Shown: positions 1 to 7,477 of the stretch, in pieces
Numbering within the stretch: the first letter of the stretch is position 1
Layout: every line of letters begins with the position of its first letter
DNA from: Microcaldota archaeon
GTDB lineage: Archaea; Micrarchaeota; Micrarchaeia; Micrarchaeales; Micrarchaeaceae
Length of the DNA: 35,725 nucleotides
Reading direction: 5' to 3'
Assembly: GCA_021790455.1 (NCBI GenBank)
Contig: JAJYDY010000006.1
Span: 1-35,725, forward strand
Notes under the pieces: model-generated
Database searches by the model: none
The model's input: the letters and a program-made list of their open reading frames with translations, nothing else
What the model was told of the DNA's origin: nothing
Position numbers and translations under genes: made by a program

Positions 1-552
1 CTCCGGACTGACTGTCTGCTGCTTGCTCTCAAGGTTCTTGACGTACTCAAAGAAAGGCGGAAGTTTTTCTGTATTTATGTACCACGCGAAGGAGAGCCAA
101 CCATTCACATTCTTCGCTATGTAATAGTTTGTTACTCCCTGGCCCTGCATAAGGTTGAGTATCCTCCTAACTGCGTTTATCTTCATATCTAGCTCCAGCG
201 CAAGCGCCTCATCAGTCTTCGGTGTTGAAAGCGCATTCAGAACATCAATCGCCCTCTTGCTTACATTCTTCTTGAGGTAAGAGATTGCAGCCTCGTTCCT
301 CGCAAGCGTTGCGATTGCGTTCTGCATCTTCTGCGGGTCATGGCGCGGTGCAGCGCTCTCTCTCCTGCTTCTTGTCCTTACCTCTTTGGCCTCCGCAGGC
401 ACTCTTTTTGTCTGCTTCAGCTGTGCATGCGTTCTTGTTCCTGCACTAACCTCTCTCGCGGTCCTTACAATCGCTTTCTCTACATGCCTTGGCTTCGCCT
501 TCTTTGATGCATGCATGATCTTTTTCGTCGATTTTTTAGCATGATTCTTCAT
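1..552 (-). CDS. tfe: Transcription factor E (TFE, TFIIE-alpha homologue), 5' part only
   Basis: TFE helps TBP and TFB open promoter DNA and stabilises the RNA polymerase open complex. The 184 codons present begin with a basic, probably flexible tail of about 70 residues. A winged-helix domain follows: TDEALALELDMKINAVRRIL resembles the TFE recognition-helix region, and WLSFAWYIN matches the family's W-x-Y/F-x-W wing segment. The zinc ribbon expected further on lies outside the window. I chose the ATG at 552 because a TATA element sits about 22 bases upstream, which fits a leaderless mRNA. An in-frame ATG at 516 is the alternative and would shorten the tail by 12 residues. The basic N-terminal tail is longer than in typical TFE. 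The winged-helix match is good, but the missing C-terminus leaves some doubt. Confidence 0.85.
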   Translation of the reverse strand, partial: MKNHAKKSTKKIMHASKKAKPRHVEKAIVRTAREVSAGTRTHAQLKQTKRVPAEAKEVRTRSRRESAAPRHDPQKMQNAIATLARNEAAISYLKKNVSKRAIDVLNALSTPKTDEALALELDMKINAVRRILNLMQGQGVTNYYIAKNVNGWLSFAWYINTEKLPPFFEYVKNLESKQQTVSPE

Positions 553-570
553 AAAAAACACTTGACTCAA

Positions 571-578
571 TATAAAAT
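571..578 (-). promoter_or_regulatory. TATA box of the TFE gene
   Basis: The minus strand reads ATTTTATA, centred about 22 bases upstream of the chosen ATG at 552. That spacing places the transcription start at or next to the start codon. Confidence 0.5.
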
Positions 579-606
579 AGGTGTTTTTCAGTATTTATAC
601 CTTCAC

Positions 607-1260
607 TTATCGCAAATTTTTTGCCTGATTTGTTTCGTTTTTGTCCTGTTGTTTTTCATCACTTTTTGCCGTGCTCATACTACTTCTCTCAAACTGCTCC
701 CTCGTCTGCCTGTTCACCAGCTCTCCAGGCCTGTAAGGCCTGTTGAGCACCAATACGTCGAAGGTAGCGCCGGTTTTAAGGTCTACTGCAACATGCCGCT
801 GCTCATTGCCAAACAAATCTATCTCAAAGACGCCGATCCTCCTGCTGAAAGTAAGGGAATAGGCCTTTTCAACAGCGCTGAACTGCTGTCCATTCTGCAG
901 TCCAATCAACCTTGCCTCGCTGTCCGCACCGAAATCCTTCATATACTTCGACAACATAGCGTCATCTTCCTTCCCAAATTCACCAAACCTATATACGAGC
1001 GCACGCCTGCTGCTCTGATTGAAGACTACCAACATCGCATCGTACACGAGGTCTGTGCAGGCAACATACCGTTTCCCCAGCGCATCGTAGCTCCCGACAT
1101 AAATCCCCTGTGCGTTCAGGTACTCGCATCCAGAATCGGAATCAAGGCGCAGCCTTGACAGGTTCTGGCGCTCCTTGAAGTTCCTTATGTACCTCTCCTT
1201 CCCAAAACCTTCCTTGCTGGCATCTTCGTCAAGAAACTTCTCGAAACTCAAAAGCACCAC
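607..1260 (-). CDS. Uncharacterised protein, possibly a degenerate CheD-like fold
   Basis: This 217-residue soluble protein has no membrane segment and ends in a charged, Gln/Lys-rich tail of about 30 residues. I do not recognise it with confidence. Residues of about 75-180 follow the spacing of CheD-type chemoreceptor deamidases: a hydrophobic strand (AMLVVF), then RALVYRF, then GLQNGQQFSAVEKA where CheD has an IGxRNVxxV-like segment, and finally FGNEQRHVAVDLKTG where CheD has GGxxxRxVxFxxxTG. The CheD catalytic Cys and His are not conserved, so an enzymatic role is not supported. The start is uncertain. The frame opens with GTG at 1260 and 1257 or TTG at 1251, with no early ATG. A TATA element at 1266-1276 lies close upstream. 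The reading frame itself looks real, with archaeal AGG/ATA codon use. Confidence 0.6.
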   Translation of the reverse strand: MVLLSFEKFLDEDASKEGFGKERYIRNFKERQNLSRLRLDSDSGCEYLNAQGIYVGSYDALGKRYVACTDLVYDAMLVVFNQSSRRALVYRFGEFGKEDDAMLSKYMKDFGADSEARLIGLQNGQQFSAVEKAYSLTFSRRIGVFEIDLFGNEQRHVAVDLKTGATFDVLVLNRPYRPGELVNRQTREQFERSSMSTAKSDEKQQDKNETNQAKNLR

Positions 1261-1380
1261 CTACATATATAAATATATCCCTGTCTAAATGTATCAGAAA
1301 GGCAGGCGCTAATCTTTAGCATTTAAGCTTATTATAGCTATTTGAGCGCCTTACGAAAAGCTTGATTTTCACGTGAATAC

Positions 1381-1953
1381 ATGAAGATAGATGCAATAGA
1401 GGCAACAGGCAACGCGCTTAAGTTTACTCTCAAGGATGCAATACCAGGATATGCGAATGCGGTGAGGAGGGCAGGAGCGCTGGTTCCGACGTTCGCCATC
1501 GACAAGGTAACTGTGTACGAGAACACGAGCGCGATGTTCGACGAGTACATTGCTCATAGGATAGGCATGGTCCCAATTAAAACACCAACGAAGGGTTACT
1601 CAGAGGAGGATGAAGTCATTTTCAACCTCGACGCGACAGGCCCCAAGGTTGTTTACTCAAGGGAGCTAGAGACAAGCGACAAGGACATCAGGGTCGCGAA
1701 TGAGGAGATTCCACTGATAAAGCTCGGAGAAGGCCAGCGAGTGAGGCTCGAAGGCAAGGCACTTCTTGGAACAGCGAGCAGGCACGCAAAATTCCAGGCA
1801 GGCCTCGTGACTTACGAGCAGAAGAACGACACCACATATGACTTTTACGTTGAAGGTTTTGGCCAGATGCCACCCAAAGAAATAGTTAATAAGGCTTTTG
1901 AGGTAATAAAAGAGGAGCTCAAGGAGCTGGAGAAGGAAGCAAAGAAACTATAA
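1381..1953 (+). CDS. rpo3: DNA-directed RNA polymerase subunit Rpo3 (subunit D)
   Basis: Rpo3 pairs with Rpo11 to form the assembly platform of archaeal RNA polymerase, equivalent to bacterial alpha or eukaryotic RPB3. The 190-residue protein has the alpha-motif region near the N-terminus (PGYANAVRRAGALVPTFAID) and the conserved IAHRIGMVPI segment at about 58-67. A C-terminal dimerisation helix rich in Glu and Lys ends the chain. It is short because the insert domain has no Cys-rich ferredoxin-like module; such iron-sulphur-free versions are known. GTGA lies five bases upstream of the ATG at 1381. It opens the rpo3, tRNA-Leu, rpl18e, rpl13, rps9, rpo10 run, an arrangement common in archaea. 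Confidence 0.96.
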   Translation: MKIDAIEATGNALKFTLKDAIPGYANAVRRAGALVPTFAIDKVTVYENTSAMFDEYIAHRIGMVPIKTPTKGYSEEDEVIFNLDATGPKVVYSRELETSDKDIRVANEEIPLIKLGEGQRVRLEGKALLGTASRHAKFQAGLVTYEQKNDTTYDFYVEGFGQMPPKEIVNKAFEVIKEELKELEKEAKKL

Positions 1954-1962
1954 CCTTTACAG

Positions 1963-2047
1963 GCGGGGATGGCAGAGTTTGGCCAAATGCGCTGGGTTGA
2001 GGGCTCAGTGTCGTAGGACTGCGTGAGTTCAAATCTCACTCCCCGCA
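1963..2047 (+). tRNA. tRNA-Leu (anticodon GAG)
   Basis: The acceptor stem GCGGGGA pairs with TCCCCGC, with discriminator A at 2047. The anticodon stem CTGGG/CTCAG encloses loop TTGAGGG, giving anticodon GAG. A long variable arm follows, and the T-arm is GTGAG, TTCAAAT, CTCAC. There is no intron and no encoded CCA. It begins nine bases after the rpo3 stop and so is probably released from the operon transcript by RNase P. Confidence 0.95.
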
Positions 2048-2070
2048 TATAATATTAAATAAGTGAAAAG

Positions 2071-2415
2071 ATGGCAAACGAAAAGAGGAATGTAAGCGAA
2101 TGGCTCGCTGTGCTCAGCGAGGCATCGAGAGGGAAGCACTACCCTGCGCTCTACAAGAGAGTCTACATCCTCCTCTCGGCCCCGTCGAGACGCAGGAATG
2201 CGGTCAGCCTCGAGAAGCTGAGAAAGCACACGAGCGCAGACGAGAACGTCATAGTGCCAAGGAAGATTCTCGGCACGGGGAAGATAGACCACAAAGTGCG
2301 GATTGCAGCACTCGAGTTCTCCTCAAGCGCCAAGGCGTCGCTGCAGGCTGCGGGATGTGAGTTCGTTGACATAAAGGAGATGGTGAAGAGGGACAAGGTG
2401 CGCCTTATAGTGTGA
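2071..2415 (+). CDS. rpl18e: 50S ribosomal protein L18e
   Basis: This is the archaeal/eukaryotic large-subunit protein L18e (bacterial uL15 superfamily), 114 residues, close to the family length. Recognisable segments are SRRRNAVSLEKLRKH, VIVPRKILGTGKIDHKVRIAALEFSSSA and the basic C-terminus. It follows tRNA-Leu after 23 bases. Its stop codon overlaps the ribosome binding site of rpl13, as is usual for the archaeal L18e-L13-S9 operon. Confidence 0.96.
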   Translation: MANEKRNVSEWLAVLSEASRGKHYPALYKRVYILLSAPSRRRNAVSLEKLRKHTSADENVIVPRKILGTGKIDHKVRIAALEFSSSAKASLQAAGCEFVDIKEMVKRDKVRLIV

Positions 2416-2420
2416 TGCTC

Positions 2421-2867
2421 ATGAAGGACATGAAAATGGATATTGTATACGATGGGAAGGGCAAGATCCTCGGCAGGCTTGCAAGCACTGTTGCGAAGCA
2501 GCTCCTGCTCGGGAAGAACGTCGCAGTCGTAAACGCGGAGCAGTGCATAATAAGTGGAGATAGGAAGGGCATAGTTGCCAAGTACAAAGTCAGGGTTGAC
2601 ATAATAGAGAAGGCGAACCCGGAGCACTCTCCCTACTGGCCGAGAAGGTCAGACCTGCTTGTCAAGAGGGTGATAAGGGGCATGCTCCCATACCACAAGA
2701 AAGCTACGGGAAAAGTGGCTTACAAGAAGCTGCGCGTATACATAGGGATTCCAGACTCGCTAAAGGATGCAAAGCCTGTGGAGATAGAATCGAAGAACCC
2801 CAAGGAGCTCTACGTAAGCTACATGACTGTTTCAGAGGTTTCAAAACTATTGGGATACAACAAGTGA
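2421..2867 (+). CDS. rpl13: 50S ribosomal protein L13 (uL13)
   Basis: uL13 is an early-assembly large-subunit protein that binds 23S rRNA. The family pattern is clear: VYDGKGKILGRLASTVAKQL near the start, VVNAEQCIISG, and the central RGMLPYHKKATGKVAYKKLRVYIGIP block. Several starts are possible (GTG 2412, ATG 2415, 2421, 2430, 2436). I chose 2421 because GTGAT at 2412-2416 then sits four bases upstream, the same geometry as at the downstream rps9 junction. The true N-terminus may start a few residues later, at MKMDIVYDG. Confidence 0.95.
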   Translation: MKDMKMDIVYDGKGKILGRLASTVAKQLLLGKNVAVVNAEQCIISGDRKGIVAKYKVRVDIIEKANPEHSPYWPRRSDLLVKRVIRGMLPYHKKATGKVAYKKLRVYIGIPDSLKDAKPVEIESKNPKELYVSYMTVSEVSKLLGYNK

Positions 2868-2871
2868 TGTT

Positions 2872-3390
2872 ATGACGGAAGCACAGCAGCAGGCGCAGGC
2901 AATTACACAAACATCAGCGCAAGCAGCACCGGCAGACGAGAAGAAGAGGGCTCCTGCGAAGAGGAAGGCGCAGAAGAAAGGGGAGAAGATAATCATAGCC
3001 AAGAGCAAGAGGAAGACCTCCATCGCAAGAGCCTACATAAAAAAAGGGAAGGGAATAATCAGGATAAACGGGAAGAGCATAGACGCGCTCGAATTCAGCG
3101 TGATAAGAGACATGATTATGGAGCCGCTCGCGATTTCAAACACAGCAAGGGACATCTCAAAGAGAGTTGACATACGCGTAAATGTCCATGGAGGAGGGGT
3201 CAGCTCGCAGATGCAGGCCATTCGGGGCGCTATAGCCCGCGGATTTGTGGAATATTCCGGCAGCGAGGCGCTAAAGACAGAGCTGATGGATTATGACAGG
3301 ACGCTTATAGTTGACGATCCGAGAAGGGTCGAGCCAAAGAAATTCAAGGGACCAAAGGCAAGGGCGAGATTCCAGACCTCATACAGATAA
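2872..3390 (+). CDS. rps9: 30S ribosomal protein S9 (uS9) with N-terminal extension
   Basis: uS9 reaches with its C-terminal tail toward P-site tRNA. The core begins near residue 40 (IIIAKSKRKTSIARA) and runs through VDIRVNVHGGGVSSQMQAIR to the invariant C-terminal ...KGPKARARFQTSYR. At 172 residues it is about 35-40 longer than most archaeal S9. The extra part is an N-terminal tail rich in Ala, Gln and Lys that looks disordered. It follows rpl13 after four bases, with GTGAT of the stop region as the ribosome binding site. Confidence 0.95.
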   Translation: MTEAQQQAQAITQTSAQAAPADEKKRAPAKRKAQKKGEKIIIAKSKRKTSIARAYIKKGKGIIRINGKSIDALEFSVIRDMIMEPLAISNTARDISKRVDIRVNVHGGGVSSQMQAIRGAIARGFVEYSGSEALKTELMDYDRTLIVDDPRRVEPKKFKGPKARARFQTSYR

Positions 3391-3404
3391 TAGTGATATA
3401 AATG

Positions 3405-3602
3405 ATGATGCCTGTGCGATGTTTCACGTGCGGAAAGGTAGTCGCAGACAAGTGGGAGGAGTACGACAAGCGCGTCAACAAGGACAAGGAAGATGCGGCG
3501 AAGGTCCTCGACGAGCTCGGCTTCACTCGCTACTGCTGCAGGCGCATGTTCGTAAGCAATATAGAGCTCATAGACGAATTCATAACCCTCAACAGAAAGT
3601 GA
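3405..3602 (+). CDS. rpo10: DNA-directed RNA polymerase subunit Rpo10 (subunit N)
   Basis: This small zinc-binding subunit is shared with eukaryotic RPB10 and docks on Rpo3. The signature [11 protein letters not shown] is followed by the CCRRM motif, giving the atypical zinc site made of the CFTC and CC cysteines. The length of about 65 residues fits the family. Three consecutive ATG codons (3402, 3405, 3408) precede PVRCF. I chose 3405, seven bases after GTGAT. It closes the run that began with rpo3. Confidence 0.95.
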   Translation: MMPVRCFTCGKVVADKWEEYDKRVNKDKEDAAKVLDELGFTRYCCRRMFVSNIELIDEFITLNRK

Positions 3603-3604
3603 TG

Positions 3605-3613
3605 TTTTAATAA
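3605..3613 (+). promoter_or_regulatory. TATA-like element of tRNA-Pro(GGG)
   Basis: TTTTAATAA is centred about 26-27 bases before the first base of the tRNA. That would start transcription at the mature 5' end of the tRNA, with essentially no leader. Confidence 0.4.
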
Positions 3614-3635
3614 TATGATAGAAAAAGATAAGGCA

Positions 3636-3723
3636 GGGGCCATCTGCTAGTCTGGTAGGCTTCGGGCATGGGGTGCCTGAGACCCGAGTTCAAAAGCAAT
3701 GGCTGAAAATCTCGGTGGCCCCA
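3636..3723 (+). tRNA. tRNA-Pro (anticodon GGG) with a 15-base intron in the T-loop
   Basis: The acceptor GGGGCCA pairs with TGGCCCC, discriminator A. The anticodon stem CGGGC/GCCTG encloses ATGGGGT, giving anticodon GGG. The T-stem CCGAG/CTCGG encloses 22 bases instead of seven. Removing 3695-3709 restores the standard T-loop TTCAAAT, so the intron sits at 59/60. The precursor folds into a bulge-helix-bulge. Exon UUCA (3689-3692) pairs with UGAA (3704-3707). A three-base bulge AAA lies on the 5' side and AAU on the 3' side, and a short GC/GC stem lies beyond. Cutting after the second base of each bulge gives exactly the predicted exons. Confidence 0.92.
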
Positions 3724-3757
3724 AATTTAAAGATGCACCGAAAAGGAAGTGAAGCTA

Positions 3758-4483
3758 ATGGAAGAGGAGATCAAGGAAAATGAAGGAAACGAACTGGCAC
3801 AGGATGCCGACATCGAGAGCGCAGAAGCTCCAGAAAAGGGAAGCAGCGCAGGAGAGAACGGCCTTCTGGCCGGGCAGAACGATTATCTGGAAGTGGGAGT
3901 GCACATCGCGACAAAAGTTAAGAGTGCAGGAATGAAGCGATTCATCTACAAAGTCAGGGAAGACGGGCTCTATCTGCTGGACCTGAAGACCATAGATCAG
4001 AAGATAAGGGTAGCCGCTTCGATGATCGCAAGGTACGACCCAAAGGACGTAGTAGTGACGGCTTCTAGGATATACGCGATAGTCGCCGCGGAGAAGTTCG
4101 CGAACATAATAGGCGCGAAGTTCATAAAGGGAAGAGTCACTCCAGGTACGTTCACAAACCCGCACAGGACCGACTACATGGAGTCGAAGCTGATAATGAT
4201 TAGCGATTCAAGGAACGAGAAGCAGGCGATAAAGGAGGCAAGCATGAAGAACATACCGATAGTCGCGCTAAGCGACACCGATAATTCGACAAAGTTTGTG
4301 GACCTGATAGTTCCGGCGAATAACAGGGGAAGAAGATCGCTAGCATTCATCTATTACCTCATCGCAAGGGAGGTGCTCAAGGCGAGGGGCGACATAAAAG
4401 AAAACTCTGAATTCAAATACAGCCTTGATGAGTTCGAGGCGAAGAGCGAAGGAAGACCTGCAGTGCAGCAGATGCAGCAATAA
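3758..4483 (+). CDS. rps2: 30S ribosomal protein S2 (uS2)
   Basis: uS2 joins the small subunit late, between head and body. The core starts near residue 40 with the archaeal VGVHIATKVKS, then IYKVREDGLYLLDLKTIDQKIRVAASMI. It continues with FIKGRVTPGTFTNP and ends with IPIVALSDTDNS and the NNRGRRSLAFIYYLIAREVL helix, all S2 hallmarks. The 241 residues include an acidic N-terminal tail of about 40. I chose the ATG at 3758 because GGAAGTGA lies five bases upstream; a GTG at 3749 would overlap that site. It stands alone downstream of tRNA-Pro rather than in its usual cluster. Confidence 0.95.
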   Translation: MEEEIKENEGNELAQDADIESAEAPEKGSSAGENGLLAGQNDYLEVGVHIATKVKSAGMKRFIYKVREDGLYLLDLKTIDQKIRVAASMIARYDPKDVVVTASRIYAIVAAEKFANIIGAKFIKGRVTPGTFTNPHRTDYMESKLIMISDSRNEKQAIKEASMKNIPIVALSDTDNSTKFVDLIVPANNRGRRSLAFIYYLIAREVLKARGDIKENSEFKYSLDEFEAKSEGRPAVQQMQQ

Positions 4484-4692
4484 CACTGCACCCTATTTTA
4501 ATCCTAAAACCTCGCAACGGAGCGCCGATGAAATTTGTGGGTGAAAGCCTCGACAGAGGCGTCCGCGTCTCGTTGCGATGCAGCGCACCTTTCACTGCGC
4601 TACAATACTATATGGCAGCCGGAAATACTTATGCTTTCTCCAAGTATATACGCATTTCTGGCCAGTTGCACTGCTGTCAAACATCTCATCAG
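4484..4692. other. Non-coding gap between convergent rps2 and ubiA with nested stem-loops
   Basis: No convincing gene lies here. Three inverted repeats stand out. TCGCAACG (4512-4519) pairs with CGTTGCGA (4571-4578) and encloses GCCTC/GAGGC (4547-4560). A separate AGCGCA/TGCGCT hairpin (4582-4601) is followed directly by ACA. This could be a structured 3' end of the rps2 mRNA or a small RNA, for example of the H/ACA kind. A TATA-like CTATTTTAA at 4493-4501 is too close to the first stem to be its obvious promoter. Confidence 0.35.
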
Positions 4693-5565
4693 CTAGATTC
4701 CGACGTAGAATATTGGTGCCGCGAGGAACGCGATGAGAGCTATCCCCATTCCAGCAAGGCTCAGGTTCCTGGAAAGATCAAAGAACTTCCTGTTATCCCT
4801 CCCGCCAAGGTAGCCAAAAGCCACGAATGCGAACATTAGGTTGGCAATCGTGACGAGAGCGAGGTATAAGAAATTATACTTGAAAGGGAAGTCATAGAAA
4901 AATAGGAAGATGCCCATCCCTATCGCCTCAACGTAGAGGATCAGTGCGATAGTCGCAGATTTCTTTACACCAATGTACCTTATCAAGTTCCTTGCACCCC
5001 TCACCTTCATATCTCCAGACCTGTCCCGTATCATTCCATGTATCTCTCGCGCGAGCCCGCTGGAGAATACCACGAATGAGATTAGCACTATGCTTATGCT
5101 TATCGTGCTGGATACGACTATGTTCCCGAAGATGAATGGGATGACCATGGAGAAGGCGACATAGACATTGCCGACAAGCAGCATGTCCTTCATCTTCTGT
5201 GCGTACAGATAAGCGAGGCCTGCGAAGACGAGCGCGATGATAAACACATACCTGTTGATGAACGCACTCGCGGCTATTCCGATTGCAAAGCTTGCTATGG
5301 CGACGTAATATGCGCTCCTCCTGCTTATTGCGCCTGACACTATCGGCCTATCCGTGCGCTTGTTCGCCTTGTCGGTCTCAACGTCAAAGTAGTCGTTGAT
5401 TGCAAATGCGCCCATGCTGACAAAGAAGGGCGTGATCAGCGACAGCGCGAATACAGGAAGCTGCGGTATGCCGCCGCTTATCAACTCTGCGGCAACCACA
5501 GCTATTATCAGAAGCAGCGAATGCTCTATGCGCGTCAACTTTGCCACTGCGCTCAAAAAGCTCAT
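4693..5565 (-). CDS. UbiA-family prenyltransferase, probably digeranylgeranylglyceryl phosphate synthase
   Basis: UbiA enzymes transfer isoprenyl chains within the membrane. In archaea the usual member adds the second geranylgeranyl group to form the ether-lipid precursor DGGGP. The 290 residues form about eight or nine hydrophobic helices. The first metal-diphosphate motif is NDYFDVETD at 57-65, followed by the NKRTDRP substrate loop. The second Asp-rich motif is DRSGD at 181-185, after REIHGM. The length fits the family. Assignment to DGGGP synthase rather than another UbiA activity is inferred from the archaeal context. A TATA element (5587-5596) lies about 27 bases upstream of the ATG, inside the 3' end of the preceding ATPase gene. 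It can therefore be transcribed alone or with that gene. Confidence 0.88.
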   Translation of the reverse strand: MSFLSAVAKLTRIEHSLLLIIAVVAAELISGGIPQLPVFALSLITPFFVSMGAFAINDYFDVETDKANKRTDRPIVSGAISRRSAYYVAIASFAIGIAASAFINRYVFIIALVFAGLAYLYAQKMKDMLLVGNVYVAFSMVIPFIFGNIVVSSTISISIVLISFVVFSSGLAREIHGMIRDRSGDMKVRGARNLIRYIGVKKSATIALILYVEAIGMGIFLFFYDFPFKYNFLYLALVTIANLMFAFVAFGYLGGRDNRKFFDLSRNLSLAGMGIALIAFLAAPIFYVGI

Positions 5566-5572
5566 GGTAGAC

Positions 5573-7405
5573 TTATACAGAGTCCGCTTTAAAATTGTTG
5601 TGCTTGGCAGGAATAATTAGCCCCGATGAGGTGAAAATCCTGGCGAGCGTGTCCAGTTCTCCGAATTTTAGTATATGAATGTTGCCTCTGCTGAAGTTTC
5701 TTACATATCTCTCATAGTGCTCGTCCGCGACGAACACATAGACCTCCCTGTAGGCGATAGCCCTCCTATCTAGCATCTCGCGAGTGCTATCGTCCGACTT
5801 GCTTCCGGTTTCGTATTCGACCGCCGCTTTCCAGCCGCACCCGAACCCGATTATGTCGGGCTTGTTGGTGCCATTCACGGTTATCACATTCGGCATGCCT
5901 AGGTTCCTCAGCCCGTCGGATATCTTCCTCACATAAACCTCGTGCTGAACCGAGAGGTTTCCCCTGCTTGCCATGCACCAGAGCTCGTCCCTTCCCTCTT
6001 CCTTCCACTGCAATGTGTCAATTCTCTTATCAGAAATAAGCTCGTCAAGCCGCCCACCAGCTTCCTTCCCTAATTTCCCGATGAGCGCCTCCCTGGTTGT
6101 AGGCCTGTACGCGAACGAAAGGATGTTGTCGACAAGCTCCCTCTCCTTTTCATCCTTCACTGATCCAAGTTCCGAAAGTTTTGATATGACCTCCGCCGCA
6201 GTCTCAGTTTTTACCAGCGCAGGCGCGGAGAAGCCAGCCTTCATCATTAGCGCCTCGTGCTTTCCAAGGCCCATCATCCTCTGCCGCACCCTATCCATTA
6301 TCTCTCTATGGCCTCCGCCGAGCAGACCAGCGACATAATCAACCTCGTCCGGCTCCCTCGAGTAAAAACTTATGAATGTTGATGCGTTTGCAACTATTTG
6401 CCTGTCAAGGTTGTTTGCCGAGTGGGTGGCCACTATAAGGCCTACGCCATATTTCCTGCCCTCCTCTATAAGCCGCCTTATCAACTCCCCCGCTCCATTC
6501 CCGCTGCCTATCAGGAACTGTGCTTCATCTATCATTATGTAGTGGCGCACCCCCTTCTCCTTCTCGTTATCTTTCATCGACGCGTAGAGCCTTTTCAGCA
6601 GTTCGCTGATATATATCGTGCGCGCCTCCTTGTTCTTCAGCTTCGCAAGGGAAAAGGAGAGAATGGAGTTCTTCAGATCTTCAATAGAGATAAAGTCACC
6701 ATTGAATGCAGGGCAGTTCAAAGGAAGGAACTTGCTGCGCATGCTGCGCAGGCCCTGGCGTTCCGTGGCGCTTTTCGAGAGTTTTAGGAAGACCGTAAGC
6801 TCGTCAACAAGGTCCGAGATTGTAGGCGTGTGTTTTATCACCTTTGCCGTCTTGCTCGGCGCGCCCATTTTTCGGTAGGTGTACCAAAGGCATATCGCAA
6901 GAAGCGCCGATTGAAGGTTTCCAAGGTTGTAGACATCGGTGAACAGGTTCGTGAGGTCGTTTATCCTGTCTGCAACGCTCATCCCGTCTAGCGCGAATAC
7001 GTTTATTCCGGCATGGACTGCACTGAGCACTTTCCCGCCCGCACTTTTTATTACATCACCATGCTCGTTGTGAACATCGAATACCATCATCTTCCTTCCT
7101 GCCCCGCAGATCTCGAATATCAACGACTTGCAGAGGGTGCTCTTTCCATAGCCGCTCATCCCTACTATCAGGATATGGGGATTCGGCTCCTTCTCAAGGT
7201 CGAGCACGGCCTCTCCAGAATGCGGCTTCCAGCACCATTCGCGCATGGAATTCGCCGTCGCGAAACCGCTCCCGGCGCGTCTCATTGCCTGCACTCTCTT
7301 TTCTACGAGCCTTTCAGCAAACCTTCCTACTGTTATCGTGCCTGCGTCAGCAGGCTTTTCCCTATTGCCCATCATTAGTTTTACAAATTTTTGTATATCA
7401 AACAT
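5573..7405 (-). CDS. HerA/VirB4-like ATPase with a C-terminal PD-(D/E)XK-like domain
   Basis: This 610-residue DNA-pump-type ATPase has Walker A GMSGYGKST at 82-90, preceded by HILIV. Walker B is YIMIDEAQF with Asp293-Glu294, and an ATHSANN sensor-like segment follows, as in HerA, FtsK and VirB4 proteins. The region near 440-500 looks like one or two small winged-helix units. The last about 120 residues contain KPDIIGFG (Asp517) followed by AVEYETGSKS (Glu530, Glu532). This D...ExE pattern with a later Lys resembles the PD-(D/E)XK nuclease fold. The ATG at 7405 has GGTGA four bases upstream, so I exclude the longer frame that reaches into tRNA-Ser. Archaeal HerA usually works with a separate NurA nuclease; here an equivalent may be fused. 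Conjugation-type or DNA-end-processing roles are both possible. Confidence 0.8.
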   Translation of the reverse strand: MFDIQKFVKLMMGNREKPADAGTITVGRFAERLVEKRVQAMRRAGSGFATANSMREWCWKPHSGEAVLDLEKEPNPHILIVGMSGYGKSTLCKSLIFEICGAGRKMMVFDVHNEHGDVIKSAGGKVLSAVHAGINVFALDGMSVADRINDLTNLFTDVYNLGNLQSALLAICLWYTYRKMGAPSKTAKVIKHTPTISDLVDELTVFLKLSKSATERQGLRSMRSKFLPLNCPAFNGDFISIEDLKNSILSFSLAKLKNKEARTIYISELLKRLYASMKDNEKEKGVRHYIMIDEAQFLIGSGNGAGELIRRLIEEGRKYGVGLIVATHSANNLDRQIVANASTFISFYSREPDEVDYVAGLLGGGHREIMDRVRQRMMGLGKHEALMMKAGFSAPALVKTETAAEVISKLSELGSVKDEKERELVDNILSFAYRPTTREALIGKLGKEAGGRLDELISDKRIDTLQWKEEGRDELWCMASRGNLSVQHEVYVRKISDGLRNLGMPNVITVNGTNKPDIIGFGCGWKAAVEYETGSKSDDSTREMLDRRAIAYREVYVFVADEHYERYVRNFSRGNIHILKFGELDTLARIFTSSGLIIPAKHNNFKADSV

Positions 7406-7445
7406 AAAATCACCTGTTAAAAGGAAAGTGCGCGAACTGCCAAGC

Positions 7446-7456
7446 CTTATAAATAT
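7446..7456. promoter_or_regulatory. Bidirectional TATA element between the HerA-like gene and tRNA-Ser
   Basis: The sequence CTTATAAATAT reads as a TATA box on both strands. On the plus strand its centre is about 27 bases before the tRNA-Ser 5' end, so transcription would start at the mature end. On the minus strand it predicts a leader of roughly 20 bases ahead of the ATPase ATG at 7405, enough for its GGTGA site. Confidence 0.55.
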
Positions 7457-7477
7457 TGGTCGGTAAATCATTAGCGT

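Noticed and set aside
511-1158. Plus-strand frame of 215 codons opposite the TFE and CheD-like genes
   Set aside because: It is antisense to two better-supported genes and its protein has no consistent domain. Both minus-strand genes have TATA boxes.
4528-4839. Plus-strand frame of 103 codons after rps2
   Set aside because: It runs through the stem-loop region and antisense into ubiA, with no binding site or protein-like composition.
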